A DNA stretch of 64,000 bases from NCBI GenBank assembly GCA_019218315.1, contig JAHUUI010000002.1, positions 1 to 64,000 on the forward strand, read 5' to 3'. A model generated the notes under the pieces. The model saw nothing but the letters and a program-made list of their open reading frames with translations. It was not told the origin of the DNA and searched no databases. The DNA is from Cardiobacteriaceae bacterium TAE3-ERU3. Lineage in GTDB: Bacteria; Pseudomonadota; Gammaproteobacteria; Cardiobacteriales; Cardiobacteriaceae. The translations under genes were made by a program, and so were the position numbers. Position 1 is the stretch's first letter. Each line of letters opens with the position of its first letter. Of the stretch, positions 8,593 to 18,843 are shown piece after piece.

Positions 8593-9441
8593 GCCGATGT
8601 AGATGGCGGTGAGGGTGACGAATGCGCCGAACCATTGCAAAGCATTGATGGGCTTATCAAGTAGCAGATAATCAATGACCAATGCGGCAACGGGTTCACT
8701 GAGCATGATCAATCCGGTGAGCGCAAGGCTGAGCTTGGGAATAGAGAACGCAACCAGCCCCCACGCGACGCATTGCATGACGGTGCCGTAGACAATTACC
8801 AGCGCAATGTCTTGCCAGCCAATTGGCACAAAGTGGCCGTGATCAATAATCAATCCGAGCGGCAGAATGGCGAGTGCACCGGCGGCGCTCGAAATCAGCA
8901 TCAAGGCAATCAGGTTGGTGATTTCAATATCGTGGGTTTTGCGAATACTCGCCATCGCAGCGGCAAACATCAAGCCGGAAATAATACCGCTGGTGAATCC
9001 CCAGGCTGCGTTGTCATTGTGCCTAAATTCGGGGCTGCCGATCATCGCCACGCCGGTAATGGCGAGTAATAGGCTGCAAAGTTGAATTAGGGTCAGGCGT
9101 TCAGCAAAAAAAACGATACCGATACCGGCGAGAAAGAATATTTGTAGGCTATTGAGCAGGGTCGATATTCCGGGGCCGATGGCGTGAATACTTTCATGCC
9201 ACAAGGCAAGGTCTAGGGCGAGGAAGATGCCGGAAAGTGCTGCAAACAACATAGCGATACGCGAAGTCGGCATTGCCGCACGTTGTTGTACGGCAATGAT
9301 GCCAAATACACCAGCTGCAATGGCTAAGCGCCAAAAAGCAATGGCGTACGCTCCGACGTCGACAAATGCAACAATCAGGCTGCCCAGGCCAAATAAAACG
9401 CAGCCGGTGATGAGTAATAAAATAGCGTGGCGCTCACTCAT
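8572..9441 (-). CDS. EamA/DMT family permease
   Basis: The 289-residue protein has ten predicted helices arranged as two EamA repeats (roughly 1-140 and 150-285), typical of drug/metabolite transporters that export amino acids or metabolites. The start ATG at 9441 overlaps the stop of the upstream LysE gene by four bases, so the two exporters are translationally coupled. Its C-terminus overlaps the convergent MFS gene. No substrate-specific feature is visible. Confidence 0.88.
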   Translation of the reverse strand: MSERHAILLLITGCVLFGLGSLIVAFVDVGAYAIAFWRLAIAAGVFGIIAVQQRAAMPTSRIAMLFAALSGIFLALDLALWHESIHAIGPGISTLLNSLQIFFLAGIGIVFFAERLTLIQLCSLLLAITGVAMIGSPEFRHNDNAAWGFTSGIISGLMFAAAMASIRKTHDIEITNLIALMLISSAAGALAILPLGLIIDHGHFVPIGWQDIALVIVYGTVMQCVAWGLVAFSIPKLSLALTGLIMLSEPVAALVIDYLLLDKPINALQWFGAFVTLTAIYIGSIVRRP

Positions 9442-10091
9442 GAATCGACTTCATCCCACAGCAAACGTATCGCGAATAAAATCAATACGCCACCCATGAT
9501 GCGCTCAAACCAATGGCCAAGGCGTAAAAAAGCCTTACGTACAGCCGGGCGCGATAGCATTACTGCGACGAAGGTAAACCACAGTGCGGTACTAAAGCAT
9601 AACCATAGCCCATAAAGAGCCTGTATGGTGAGTGGTGTTTCTGCAGAAACGATAGTGGTAAAAATTGCGAGGAAGAACAGGGTGACCTTGGGGTTTGTGG
9701 CATTGGTCAAAAATCCACGCAAAAAGGCTTTGCGTGCGCTTGGGGTATCAGGCATAACGATGTTGGGGTCGTGTAAGGGAGATGCGGCTGGTTGTGCGCG
9801 CAATAATCCTATCCCCATCCACAATAAATAAGCAGCGCCGATAAGCTTGGCTATGGTCATCGCCCAGTCGTGGGTGACGAGCAAGATACCAATACCGAAC
9901 AGGGTATAAATCACATGCAGAGAAAGACCGCAGCCGATGCCGAGTGCAGTGATAATGCCAATGCGTTGCCCGTGGCGCACGCTTTGGTTGACGATAACCG
10001 CAAAATCCGGCCCGGGAGACATCACGGCAAGTATGTGTGCCACAGTGAGCATGGCAAATTGCGAGAGGTAGAGAGCGGTATTTTTATCCAT
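9438..10091 (-). CDS. LysE/RhtB family amino-acid exporter
   Basis: The 217-residue protein has about six hydrophobic segments and the family signature MSPGPDFAVIV near the N-terminus, plus the NPKVTLFFLAIF segment mid-protein. Members export basic amino acids, homoserine, threonine or similar. ATG at 10091 is the natural start by alignment, but the bases just upstream are the T-run of the purB terminator and I see no Shine-Dalgarno. Translation may be weak or leader-specific. It is coupled to the EamA gene downstream, and the pair forms a small exporter operon. Confidence 0.88.
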   Translation of the reverse strand: MDKNTALYLSQFAMLTVAHILAVMSPGPDFAVIVNQSVRHGQRIGIITALGIGCGLSLHVIYTLFGIGILLVTHDWAMTIAKLIGAAYLLWMGIGLLRAQPAASPLHDPNIVMPDTPSARKAFLRGFLTNATNPKVTLFFLAIFTTIVSAETPLTIQALYGLWLCFSTALWFTFVAVMLSRPAVRKAFLRLGHWFERIMGGVLILFAIRLLWDEVDS

Positions 10092-10095
10092 AAAA

Positions 10096-10128
10096 AAGCT
10101 AGAGTAACCATTAAGATTACTCTAGCTT
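10096..10128 (-). terminator. Rho-independent terminator of purB
   Basis: A 12-bp perfect stem (10096-10107 with 10117-10128) is followed on the minus strand by a run of T at 10092-10097. It ends just before the ATG of the LysE gene, so it separates purB from the exporter pair. Confidence 0.85.
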
Positions 10129-10160
10129 AATTTATCCACGTTATATGAACAAGTAACTGG

Positions 10161-11543
<1,383 letters not shown>

Positions 11544-12122
11544 TTATGAGTCGAGAAGAGTGAGTTTGCCGAGCGTGTCCCGCTGCCAGCGATGGTTATT
11601 GCTGTCAGTGAAAGAAATAGAGATGATACAGCGTTTTCTGCTCATAGTGATTGGTCTGAGTTTGGCGGGATACTGTGAGAGAGGAATGGCGTATTCCCAT
11701 GCGTCTTTGTTGTGTTCAGCTTGCTCAGGGGTTAGAAAATCAGCATAACTACCTTTATGCTTGGCTAAGCAAAAATAGTAGCCGGGGGGCAATATATCAA
11801 TATTGATCGGTAAAGCAGCTTGTTTTTCGCTGTTGAGTAATTCTATAACGACGTCAAAGATAGGTGTATCCGATTGATTTTGAATAATGACACCCACACC
11901 TTTCCAGCTTTTATCCAAAGCATTTAGTGGCGGGATATCTGCGCCAATCCATGCGCTGATTTTGCTTGCTTGCGCGCGCTTTTTTTCTTCTTCTGCATCG
12001 CGATCACGCTGTTGCTCGAGCTTATACAGTCGTCGTGCTTCGTAGGTGGCATATGCAGCAAAGATAACGGCAAATAGTGCAGCATAGGCATTTACCCAGT
12101 CAGCAGAGATGATCATATTCAT
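11544..12122 (-). CDS. Hypothetical protein with one N-terminal membrane helix and a coiled segment
   Basis: I do not recognise this 192-residue protein. From ATG 12122 it has one hydrophobic segment (about residues 8-25), then a highly charged helix-prone stretch (about 28-50, rich in Glu, Arg and Lys), then a mixed alpha/beta domain of about 140 residues with HNKDAWEYAIPL and a final IISISFTDSNNHRWQRD strand-like region. The start ATG overlaps the pgpA stop as ATGA, which fixes it over a GTG at 12131. Being sandwiched between pgpA and purB with coupled translation suggests it is expressed with them, but says nothing clear about function. Confidence 0.75.
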   Translation of the reverse strand: MNMIISADWVNAYAALFAVIFAAYATYEARRLYKLEQQRDRDAEEEKKRAQASKISAWIGADIPPLNALDKSWKGVGVIIQNQSDTPIFDVVIELLNSEKQAALPINIDILPPGYYFCLAKHKGSYADFLTPEQAEHNKDAWEYAIPLSQYPAKLRPITMSRKRCIISISFTDSNNHRWQRDTLGKLTLLDS

Positions 12123-12622
12123 ATAATCCACGCGATCACCCAGAGGACACCTAGCGCAAACACACCTGCGATGATATCGTCAATCATGATGCCGAAACCA
12201 CCAGGTGCATGCTTATCAATCCAGCCGATTGGCGGTGGCTTGATGATGTCGAAAAGACGGAATAGGGCGAATGCAGCGAGCGCTGACCATAGCAACCCCC
12301 AGCGCTCTACGAGTACCGGTGGTAAGCACACCAGCGCCAGCCATACGCCGACGAATTCATCCCAGACGATCCCGCCGAAGTCGTGTACGCCAAGATCCTG
12401 CGCTGTTTTACCGCAAAGATAGATGCCGATGATAAAGCTGACGATCAATAACGCTGCACCAGCCCATGTCCCGATCAGATATGGCGCAAAAGGCAGAAAC
12501 AACAAAGTCCCTGCAACGGTACCCCATGTGCCGGGTGCTGGCGTGATTAAGCCGCTACCGAGGCCAAAAGCGAGGAAATGGATTGGCTGCTTGATCAGTG
12601 CGCTAAAGCTGGTCGGCATCAT
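12119..12622 (-). CDS. pgpA: Phosphatidylglycerophosphatase A
   Basis: PgpA dephosphorylates phosphatidylglycerol phosphate in the inner membrane. The 167-residue protein shows the family pattern: GTWGTVAG near residue 31, helices through the middle, VWDEFVGVWLAL, RLFDIIKPPPIGW near 120 and the GGFGIMIDDIIAG motif. ATG 12622 overlaps the pyrD stop as ATGA, and its own stop overlaps the next start the same way. It is part of a tightly packed minus-strand chain. Confidence 0.95.
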   Translation of the reverse strand: MMPTSFSALIKQPIHFLAFGLGSGLITPAPGTWGTVAGTLLFLPFAPYLIGTWAGAALLIVSFIIGIYLCGKTAQDLGVHDFGGIVWDEFVGVWLALVCLPPVLVERWGLLWSALAAFALFRLFDIIKPPPIGWIDKHAPGGFGIMIDDIIAGVFALGVLWVIAWII

Positions 12623-13638
12623 GAAGTGTGCTCGCTATTGAGGCATTCCTGAATAAGCTGTGGGCCACGATAGATAAAGCCGCTGTAGATTTGCACGAGA
12701 TTAGCACCAGCGGCGAGTTTGTCGCGGTAGTCGGCTGCGGTCATGACGCCACCTGCGGCAATGATGGCAATCTCTGGTAGGCGCTCGCGGATTTGCGCGA
12801 TGATTGCTGTGCTGCGTTCGCTCAATGGTGCGCCTGATAAGCCGCCTTGTTCATCACCATGCGGGTGATTGGCAACGCTGCTTTTATCGAGCGTGGTGTT
12901 GGTAGCGATGATGCCATCAACGCCACTGTATTTAATCACATCGAGCATTTGCTCCAGTGCTTCTTCATTATTATCCGGCGCAATTTTAACCACCAACGGC
13001 ACATAGCGTCCGCTTTGCTTATGGCGCTCACTTTGTGCAGCTTTTAACCCACCAAGCAAATCAGCCAGTGCTTTACCGTGTTGTAAATCACGTAGGCCTA
13101 CGGTGTTGGGTGAGGAAATGTTGATGGTGAGATAGTCTGCGAGTGGATAAGCAGCATTGAGGCCGATCAGGTAGTCATCAAGTGCACATTCATTTGCTGT
13201 GTCTTTATTTTTGCCGAGGTTGATGCCGATCAGAGGAGGATGCTGCACCAAGGCCAGACGAGAGCGTGCTTTACTGACGTTGGCACAGAGGCTTTCAATG
13301 CCGTTGTTGTTAAAGCCCATGCGGTTAATGATCGCGTGGTGCTCAGGTAAGCGGAAAAGGCGTGGCTTGGGGTTGCCGGCTTGGGCGCGTGGCGTGACGG
13401 TGCCAACCTCAATAAAACCAAAGCCCATACGCGCAAATGCGGGAATAGCAATGGCATTTTTATCCAGCCCGGCTGCAAGTCCGAGGCGGTTTGGAAAGGT
13501 TAGCCCCATGCACTGGGTTGGCTGATGGTGACTAAATTCCGGCGCAAGCCACGGGCACTTGCTCAAACTGCTAAGGGTCAGGTTATGGCTGGTTTCAGGA
13601 TCACAACGAAAAAGCAGGGGTTTGATGAGTTTATACAT
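12619..13638 (-). CDS. pyrD: Dihydroorotate dehydrogenase (quinone), class 2
   Basis: PyrD oxidises dihydroorotate to orotate with FMN, passing electrons to quinone at the inner membrane. The 339-residue product starts MYKLIKPLLFRCDPETSH, the membrane-associating N-terminus of class 2 enzymes. It has GFGFIEVGTVTP, the ISSPNT segment with the catalytic Ser, and the C-terminal phosphate-binding IYSGFIYRGP. The start at 13638 lies within the last codons of serC (8-base overlap). A longer frame reaching 13851 would only read serC antisense to its own frame and is rejected. Confidence 0.96.
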   Translation of the reverse strand: MYKLIKPLLFRCDPETSHNLTLSSLSKCPWLAPEFSHHQPTQCMGLTFPNRLGLAAGLDKNAIAIPAFARMGFGFIEVGTVTPRAQAGNPKPRLFRLPEHHAIINRMGFNNNGIESLCANVSKARSRLALVQHPPLIGINLGKNKDTANECALDDYLIGLNAAYPLADYLTINISSPNTVGLRDLQHGKALADLLGGLKAAQSERHKQSGRYVPLVVKIAPDNNEEALEQMLDVIKYSGVDGIIATNTTLDKSSVANHPHGDEQGGLSGAPLSERSTAIIAQIRERLPEIAIIAAGGVMTAADYRDKLAAGANLVQIYSGFIYRGPQLIQECLNSEHTS

Positions 13639-14713
13639 GTTGCTGTTCAAATTGCTGCATGAAGTCAATGAGTGCGTCAACGCTGGCCATTTCCAAAGCG
13701 TTGTAAAGGCTGGCGCGCAGCCCGCCAACGCTACGATGGCCTTTGAGCCCTGAGAGTCCCGCTGCATCAGCAGCGGAGACAAAGGCTTTATCCAACTCTT
13801 CGGACGGGGTACGGAAGATAACGTTGGTGTGCGAGCGGTATTCAGGGGCAATTGGGTTGTAGTAGAAATCGCTGCTGTCGATGGCAGCGTAGAGTTTGGC
13901 TGATTTTTCTGCGGAAAACTGATTGAAATGGCTGATGCCGCCTTGTTCTTTCATCCAGTGTAGCACTTTGTTGAGTATGTAAATTTGCCACGTCGGTGGG
14001 GTATTGTAGAGAGAGTTGGCGTCAGCGTGGGTTTTATAGCAGCTAAACTTGGCAATCTCAGGGTGGTCGACAAGGTAATTTTCATGAACGAAGACCAATG
14101 CCAGACCTGATGGAGCAAGGTTTTTCTGTACGCCGCCATAAACCACTGCGCAGCGTTCCCACGGAATATCGCGGGTGTAATAGTCTGATGAAGCGTCGAT
14201 GACCAATGGAATGCCGAGGTCTGGATATTCGCGCCATTGAATGCCGCCGATCGTTTCGTTGCTGGTGATGTGCAAGTAGCGGTAATCCTTGTCGCCAATG
14301 CTCAGTTCTTCAGCAGCGGGAAGCGTGGTGTAGTCTTTGGCTTTACCGTCCCAGATGCAGCGCATGGTTGCGATGCGGTTGGCTTCACTGAGCGCTTTAC
14401 CGGCCCAAATGCCGCTGTTGATGATCGCGGCTTCACCGCCTTCGGCGAGCAGATTTTGTGCACTCATGGCAAATTGCTCGCTGGCGCCGCCTTGTAATAA
14501 CAACGGCTTGAATTGTGGCGGGGCTGAGATGAGTTCTTGTGCCAAAGCCAATGTTTCTTCATGGACTTGCATAAACACCTTGCTGCGGTGCGAGATTTCC
14601 ATGACCGACATGCCGGTGCCGGCAAAGTTGGTGAGTTCATTTTGCGCTGCTTCGAGCACGGACAAAGGCAATGTACAAGGGCCTGCACAGAAGTTGTGGA
14701 TGCGTTGGGTCAT
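13631..14713 (-). CDS. serC: Phosphoserine aminotransferase
   Basis: SerC is a PLP enzyme that makes phosphoserine from 3-phosphohydroxypyruvate, and also acts in pyridoxal phosphate synthesis. The 360-residue protein has HNFCAGPCTLPLSVLE at the start, GGASEQFAM, the YGGVQKNLAPSG segment containing the PLP lysine near residue 194, and the C-terminal GHRSVGGLRASLYNA. It is the first gene of the serC-pyrD-pgpA-unknown-purB chain. The usual neighbours serA, pheA or aroA are not present. Confidence 0.97.
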   Translation of the reverse strand: MTQRIHNFCAGPCTLPLSVLEAAQNELTNFAGTGMSVMEISHRSKVFMQVHEETLALAQELISAPPQFKPLLLQGGASEQFAMSAQNLLAEGGEAAIINSGIWAGKALSEANRIATMRCIWDGKAKDYTTLPAAEELSIGDKDYRYLHITSNETIGGIQWREYPDLGIPLVIDASSDYYTRDIPWERCAVVYGGVQKNLAPSGLALVFVHENYLVDHPEIAKFSCYKTHADANSLYNTPPTWQIYILNKVLHWMKEQGGISHFNQFSAEKSAKLYAAIDSSDFYYNPIAPEYRSHTNVIFRTPSEELDKAFVSAADAAGLSGLKGHRSVGGLRASLYNALEMASVDALIDFMQQFEQQHV

Positions 14714-14743
14714 GGTGATGCGTCCAAAAAAGGGCTAAAGTAG

Positions 14744-14773
14744 CACTATCATTGCAGTGGTGCAATGATAGTG
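14744..14773 (-). terminator. Hairpin terminator after fhs
   Basis: A perfect 13-bp stem (14744-14756 with 14761-14773) with a four-base loop lies between fhs and serC. The T-tract on the minus strand is short (CTACTTT), so termination may be partial and fhs transcripts may run on into serC. Confidence 0.7.
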
Positions 14774-14818
14774 TTTATTGATGCTGGTGCTTAGAATTTG
14801 TTGGCGATTCAGCATGGC

Positions 14819-16480
14819 TTAGAACAGCCCGGTAATCCGACCTTCTTCATCAACCGAAATACGCTCGGCCGCTGGTGATTTGGGTAAGCCAGGCATTTTC
14901 ATGATGTTGCCGGCAATAGCGACGACGAAGCCTGCGCCAGCCGATACCTGCGCATTTTCGATATGCAAGGTAAAGCCTTCTGGTGCGCCAAGTTGGCTTG
15001 GATCATCGCTGAAAGAGTATTGGTTCTTGGCGATGCACACTGGTAAGTCTGAAAAGCCGAGTTCTTCAAGCTTTGCCAACGATTGTTGCGCGGCTTTGCT
15101 GAATGCGACATCTTTGGCGCGGTAGACTTTTTGCGCGATGGTGCTGATCTTGTCGGTCAATGACAGTTCGTTGTCATAGATCGGCGCGAATTGAGCAGGG
15201 TTTTGCAGTGCCTCAAGCACGGCTTCAGCGAGTGCTTTGCCGCCTTTACCACCCTCAGCCCATACATCGCAAAAAGCGACGCTTACGCCAGCTTCGGCGC
15301 ATGATTGCTTGACAGTCTGCAATTCTGCATCGCTATCGCTGCTAAAGCGATTAATCGCAACCACGACTGGGACACCAAAGCGCTGCATATTTTCAATGTG
15401 GCGGCGAAGATTGGGCAAGCCATTTTCCAGTGCTGAGGTGTCTTCATCGTTGAGTTCATTTTTTGCTTTGCCACCGTTGTATTTCAGTGCGCGGATGGTG
15501 GTGACGATCACGGCACAATCAGGGGCAATACCCGCTTGGCGGCATTTGATATCGCAGAACTTCTCCGCACCAAGGTCAGCACCAAAGCCCGCTTCGGTGA
15601 CGGTGTAGTCAGCAAAGTGCATGGCGGTTTTGGTCGCGATGACACTGTTGCAGCCGTGGGCAATATTGGCGAATGGGCCACCGTGGACGAATGCCGGTGT
15701 GCCTTCGATGGTTTGCACGAGGTTGGGCTTTAGTGCGTCTTTAAGCAAAGCAGCCATCGCGCCGTGTGCATTGAGATCGCGAGCGTAAACAGGCTGCTGA
15801 TCGCGGGTGTAGCCAATGAGAATATTGCCGAGGCGCTGCTGCAGGTCGGTGAGATCTTCTGCGAGACAGAAAATTGCCATAACTTCCGAAGCAACGGTGA
15901 TGTCGAAGCCGTCAGGGCGGGTGACACCATCAGCTGTGCCGCCAGCACCGCTGATAATTTGGCGCAGTTGGCGGTCGTTCATATCTACTGCGCGACGCCA
16001 CGTGATGCGCTTGGGGTCAATGTTCAGTGCATTACCGTGGTGGATATGGTTGTCGATCATTGCTGCGAGCAGGTTATTGGCTGCGCTGATCGCGTGAATA
16101 TCGCCAGTGAAATGCAGGTTAATCGCTTCCATCGGTAGCACTTGCGCGTAGCCGCCGCCTGCAGCGCCACCTTTGATGCCAAATACCGGACCAAGCGAAG
16201 GTTCGCGGATGGCAATCGCAGCATTTTTACCGAGCTGACGCAAAGCATCGGCCAGCCCGATGGTGACAGTGGTTTTGCCCTCACCAGCCGGGGTTGGATT
16301 GGTCGCGGTAACGAGAATGAGCTTGTGATTTGACGGTGCTTTTGTGAATGGCGTAGGGGGGGTGAGCTTGGCGATGTGATGACCGTAAGGGATCAAGTCT
16401 TTTTGTTCGATACCAAGCGTGGCAGCAATGTCTGTAATGGGTTGTAATTGGGCGGCATAAGCGATGTCGGCGTCATTCAT
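14819..16480 (-). CDS. fhs: Formate-tetrahydrofolate ligase
   Basis: This enzyme makes 10-formyl-THF from formate, THF and ATP, feeding purine and formyl-Met synthesis. The 553 residues match the family. The P-loop TPAGEGKTT is near residue 64, and [17 protein letters not shown] and [12 protein letters not shown] are conserved. The C-terminus has [19 protein letters not shown]. Its location before serC and purB groups one-carbon, serine and purine genes, which makes metabolic sense. The ribosome site is weak. Confidence 0.96.
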   Translation of the reverse strand: MNDADIAYAAQLQPITDIAATLGIEQKDLIPYGHHIAKLTPPTPFTKAPSNHKLILVTATNPTPAGEGKTTVTIGLADALRQLGKNAAIAIREPSLGPVFGIKGGAAGGGYAQVLPMEAINLHFTGDIHAISAANNLLAAMIDNHIHHGNALNIDPKRITWRRAVDMNDRQLRQIISGAGGTADGVTRPDGFDITVASEVMAIFCLAEDLTDLQQRLGNILIGYTRDQQPVYARDLNAHGAMAALLKDALKPNLVQTIEGTPAFVHGGPFANIAHGCNSVIATKTAMHFADYTVTEAGFGADLGAEKFCDIKCRQAGIAPDCAVIVTTIRALKYNGGKAKNELNDEDTSALENGLPNLRRHIENMQRFGVPVVVAINRFSSDSDAELQTVKQSCAEAGVSVAFCDVWAEGGKGGKALAEAVLEALQNPAQFAPIYDNELSLTDKISTIAQKVYRAKDVAFSKAAQQSLAKLEELGFSDLPVCIAKNQYSFSDDPSQLGAPEGFTLHIENAQVSAGAGFVVAIAGNIMKMPGLPKSPAAERISVDEEGRITGLF

Positions 16481-16938
16481 GAGTGCATTCCATATATACT
16501 GCGGTCAAGGTGTTAATTATAATGGCGGCGCTATAAAAAACATACCAATATTGAAAGATAGACTACTTGATTATCAAAGCTAGATCAGTGCTAATCGCAC
16601 AAAAAAAGCTTGGTAAATGACCTTTTTGTGATTGTATAAACTAATAAATTAAGGTGATAACTCTATAAAATACTAATTATTATGCAATTATTCCCTGATG
16701 GTTTGGAGGATGCTGCAAATTAAGATAATGCAGCTATCATCTTTTAGTAAAAAAATCAAAATTTAACGGTTTTTTTAACTTTTTATTAATTTACTTAATA
16801 TTTTAAATATCAGCTATCGCTTTATTTTTACCTTTAAATTCAGTTGATAACAAAATAGTTGTTCTATTTTATCGAATTAATTCGCTTTAACGGAAAAAGC
16901 TAAACCTATACAGTTATAAAAAAATATAGGGGATTTGT
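16481..16938. other. 458-base AT-rich intergenic region, divergent promoters
   Basis: The region separates fhs (minus) from the carbamate kinase module (plus). I see no plausible coding frame. The half near the kinase gene is very AT-rich and holds several inverted repeats. The kinase start is preceded by TAGGGGATTTGT, a good ribosome site. It is the obvious place for the control region of the module. Confidence 0.6.
16852..16884. promoter_or_regulatory. Inverted repeats, candidate LysR-regulator site
   Basis: Two dyads lie side by side: AAAATAG (16852-16858) with CTATTTT (16864-16870), and the 12-base palindrome CGAATTAATTCG (16873-16884). They sit 55-87 bases before the carbamate kinase start. 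That is a usual place for a LysR-type activator, and such a regulator is encoded as the second gene of the module. The link is inference. Confidence 0.4.
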
Positions 16939-17901
16939 ATGGTAAAAACAGTGGTGGTGGCTTTTGGTGGTAATGCCTTGATTAACGATTCGGGTAAAAC
17001 AGCCTTTCCACATCAGTATGATCATCTTACGCAAACTGTTGGTCATATTGTCGATCTTAAAGAAGCAGGATGGAATGTGGTAGTTGTGCATGGGAACGGC
17101 CCACAAGTTGGTTTTTCCCTACAGCGTTCTGAAATAGCCAAATCAGAAGTTAGTCCGCTGCCATTAGATTATGCCGTTGCTGAATCTCAGGGGTCGATTG
17201 GCTTTATGTTCCAGCGTGCTCTGAATAATGAAATTATTCGCCGTGGCCTCAATTTACAGGTTGCTACTGTAGTTACTGAAGCACTAGTCAAAGAGGATGA
17301 TGTGGCTTTTTCTCAGCCAAGTAAGCCGGTTGGTGGCTTTATGAATAAGGAAGAAGCACAAAAGGTTCAGAAGGAGCTGGGCTGGAGCGTTATGGAAGAT
17401 GCTGGTCGAGGATGGCGGCGTTGTGTTGCCAGTCCAAGGCCTATCCGTATTTTGGAGCAAGATATTATTCATCAGCTCATTGATAATGGCGCGATTGTGA
17501 TTGCTGGTGGCGGTGGCGGTATAGCAGTTTGTGAAGATGAACACGGTAATTTGCAAAGTCTTGAGGCAGTTATTGATAAAGATTTGACAGCTGCCTTGAT
17601 AGCCGTTGAGCTGCGTGCCGATTGCCTGCTGATTCCGACCGGTGTGCCGAAAGTTGCAATACATTTTGGCCAGCCAAATCAGCAGTGGCTTGATACTTTG
17701 ACTCTCGAACAAGCGCAGGAGCTCATTGATCGAGATGAGTTGGGTAAAGGTTCAATGCAGCCAAAAGTAGAGGCGTTAATGCAATATGTGGCGGCTTGTC
17801 CGAGTGGTTGTGGTGTGATTACCGATCCGCCGTCCATGCTTGAGGCACTTGCAGGCAAAAATGGTACGCGCCTTCAGGGGCAATATTATCAAAGTCAGTA
17901 G
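16939..17901 (+). CDS. Carbamate kinase of the AllF/G/H module
   Basis: The 320-residue protein is a carbamate kinase: it starts VVVAFGGNAL and has VVHGNGPQVG near residue 50, the long IVIAGGGGGIAV segment near 190, VIDKDLTAALIA near 215 and the GSMQPKVEA motif near 274. In catabolic settings it transfers phosphate from carbamoyl phosphate to ADP, yielding ATP, ammonia and CO2. There is no arcA/argF-type transferase nearby. Instead the downstream genes are homologues of AllH, AllF and AllG, so it is likely the AllK equivalent. It is first in the operon, with the LysR gene 15 bases later. Confidence 0.92.
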   Translation: MVKTVVVAFGGNALINDSGKTAFPHQYDHLTQTVGHIVDLKEAGWNVVVVHGNGPQVGFSLQRSEIAKSEVSPLPLDYAVAESQGSIGFMFQRALNNEIIRRGLNLQVATVVTEALVKEDDVAFSQPSKPVGGFMNKEEAQKVQKELGWSVMEDAGRGWRRCVASPRPIRILEQDIIHQLIDNGAIVIAGGGGGIAVCEDEHGNLQSLEAVIDKDLTAALIAVELRADCLLIPTGVPKVAIHFGQPNQQWLDTLTLEQAQELIDRDELGKGSMQPKVEALMQYVAACPSGCGVITDPPSMLEALAGKNGTRLQGQYYQSQ

Positions 17902-17916
17902 TTGAGGTGAGTAACC

Positions 17917-18819
17917 ATGAGCTTTTCTTCCGATACGATTCGCGTACTGCAAATTATTGCGCAAACAGGCAGTTTTAGTGAGGCCGCTAAAGTTCTGCAT
18001 CGTGTGCCATCAGCAGTGAGCTATACGGTTAAAAAAATGGAAGAAGAGCTCGAGGTGCCGCTGTTTGATCGCAGTGGAAAGAATGTACGCCCAACACCAG
18101 CTGCGCAATATATTATTGAACACAGTGATTGGATTTTACACGGGTTGAATGAATTAAAGCGCAATGCTACACAAATTAGCACAGGTATAGATCGCAATTT
18201 TACTATTGCTCTGAATTATATTGTCAACCCTAAGCCAATCGCACCATTACTAGAGCAATTAATCAGCAAATTTCCCGCAACCAAATTTGCCGTGCGTACT
18301 GAAGTATATAACGGATGCTGGGATGCTTTATACGAAGGCCGCGCTGATTTAGTCATCGGTGCACCACAGAGTGCTCCACACAATGATGGGGTATCTACAG
18401 AGTATCTCGGTGATATTCGGTGGTCTTTTGTAGTTGCTGCTTCTCATCCACTTGCCGATCATGATGGCGTATTGAGTGCCGAAGATGTACGCGCATATCC
18501 ATCAATCGTTGTTCATGATTCTTCGGTAGCACTTAGCCCGAAAAAGACTTGGGCATTAAAAGGCCAAAAAGTCGTTTATGCCGCTGATTTGAATATGGTG
18601 TTAACGCTAATCCAACAGGGTATTGGCCTTGGTTTCCTCCCAGATAGCTTTATCGAGTCTGCTTTGGCAGATGGCAGTGTGGTGCGCAAGCAGATTATTG
18701 AGTGTAAGCAGCCTGTGCCCGTTTATTACGCATGGCGTTTGCATCATCAAAGTGTGTTATTGGATTTTCTGCTCGATATTTTGCGGAATCCAGTGTGTAA
18801 GCAGCAATGGCTGCAATAA
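17917..18819 (+). CDS. LysR-family regulator, AllS/PunR-like
   Basis: The 300-residue protein has an N-terminal winged helix-turn-helix (about 4-62; GSFSEAAKVLHRVPSAVSYT) and a periplasmic-binding-like effector domain. From memory, the effector half resembles E. coli AllS, the activator of allantoin genes, and PunR. The parts in common are the DSS...W.L.GQK stretch and GIGLGFLPDSFI. ATG 17917 follows GAGGTGA. It sits inside the operon between the kinase and ankyrin genes, on the same strand. It therefore probably controls its own transcript, through the dyads at 16852-16884. The inducer is unknown but presumably is the transported substrate or a breakdown product. Confidence 0.88.
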   Translation: MSFSSDTIRVLQIIAQTGSFSEAAKVLHRVPSAVSYTVKKMEEELEVPLFDRSGKNVRPTPAAQYIIEHSDWILHGLNELKRNATQISTGIDRNFTIALNYIVNPKPIAPLLEQLISKFPATKFAVRTEVYNGCWDALYEGRADLVIGAPQSAPHNDGVSTEYLGDIRWSFVVAASHPLADHDGVLSAEDVRAYPSIVVHDSSVALSPKKTWALKGQKVVYAADLNMVLTLIQQGIGLGFLPDSFIESALADGSVVRKQIIECKQPVPVYYAWRLHHQSVLLDFLLDILRNPVCKQQWLQ

Positions 18820-18843
18820 GTTAGCAATAAAAAGGAGTGTTTT

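Noticed and set aside
13639-13851. 71-residue N-terminal extension of pyrD
   Set aside because: It is an alternative-phase reading of serC; class 2 PyrD proteins start at the MYKLIKPL-type N-terminus.
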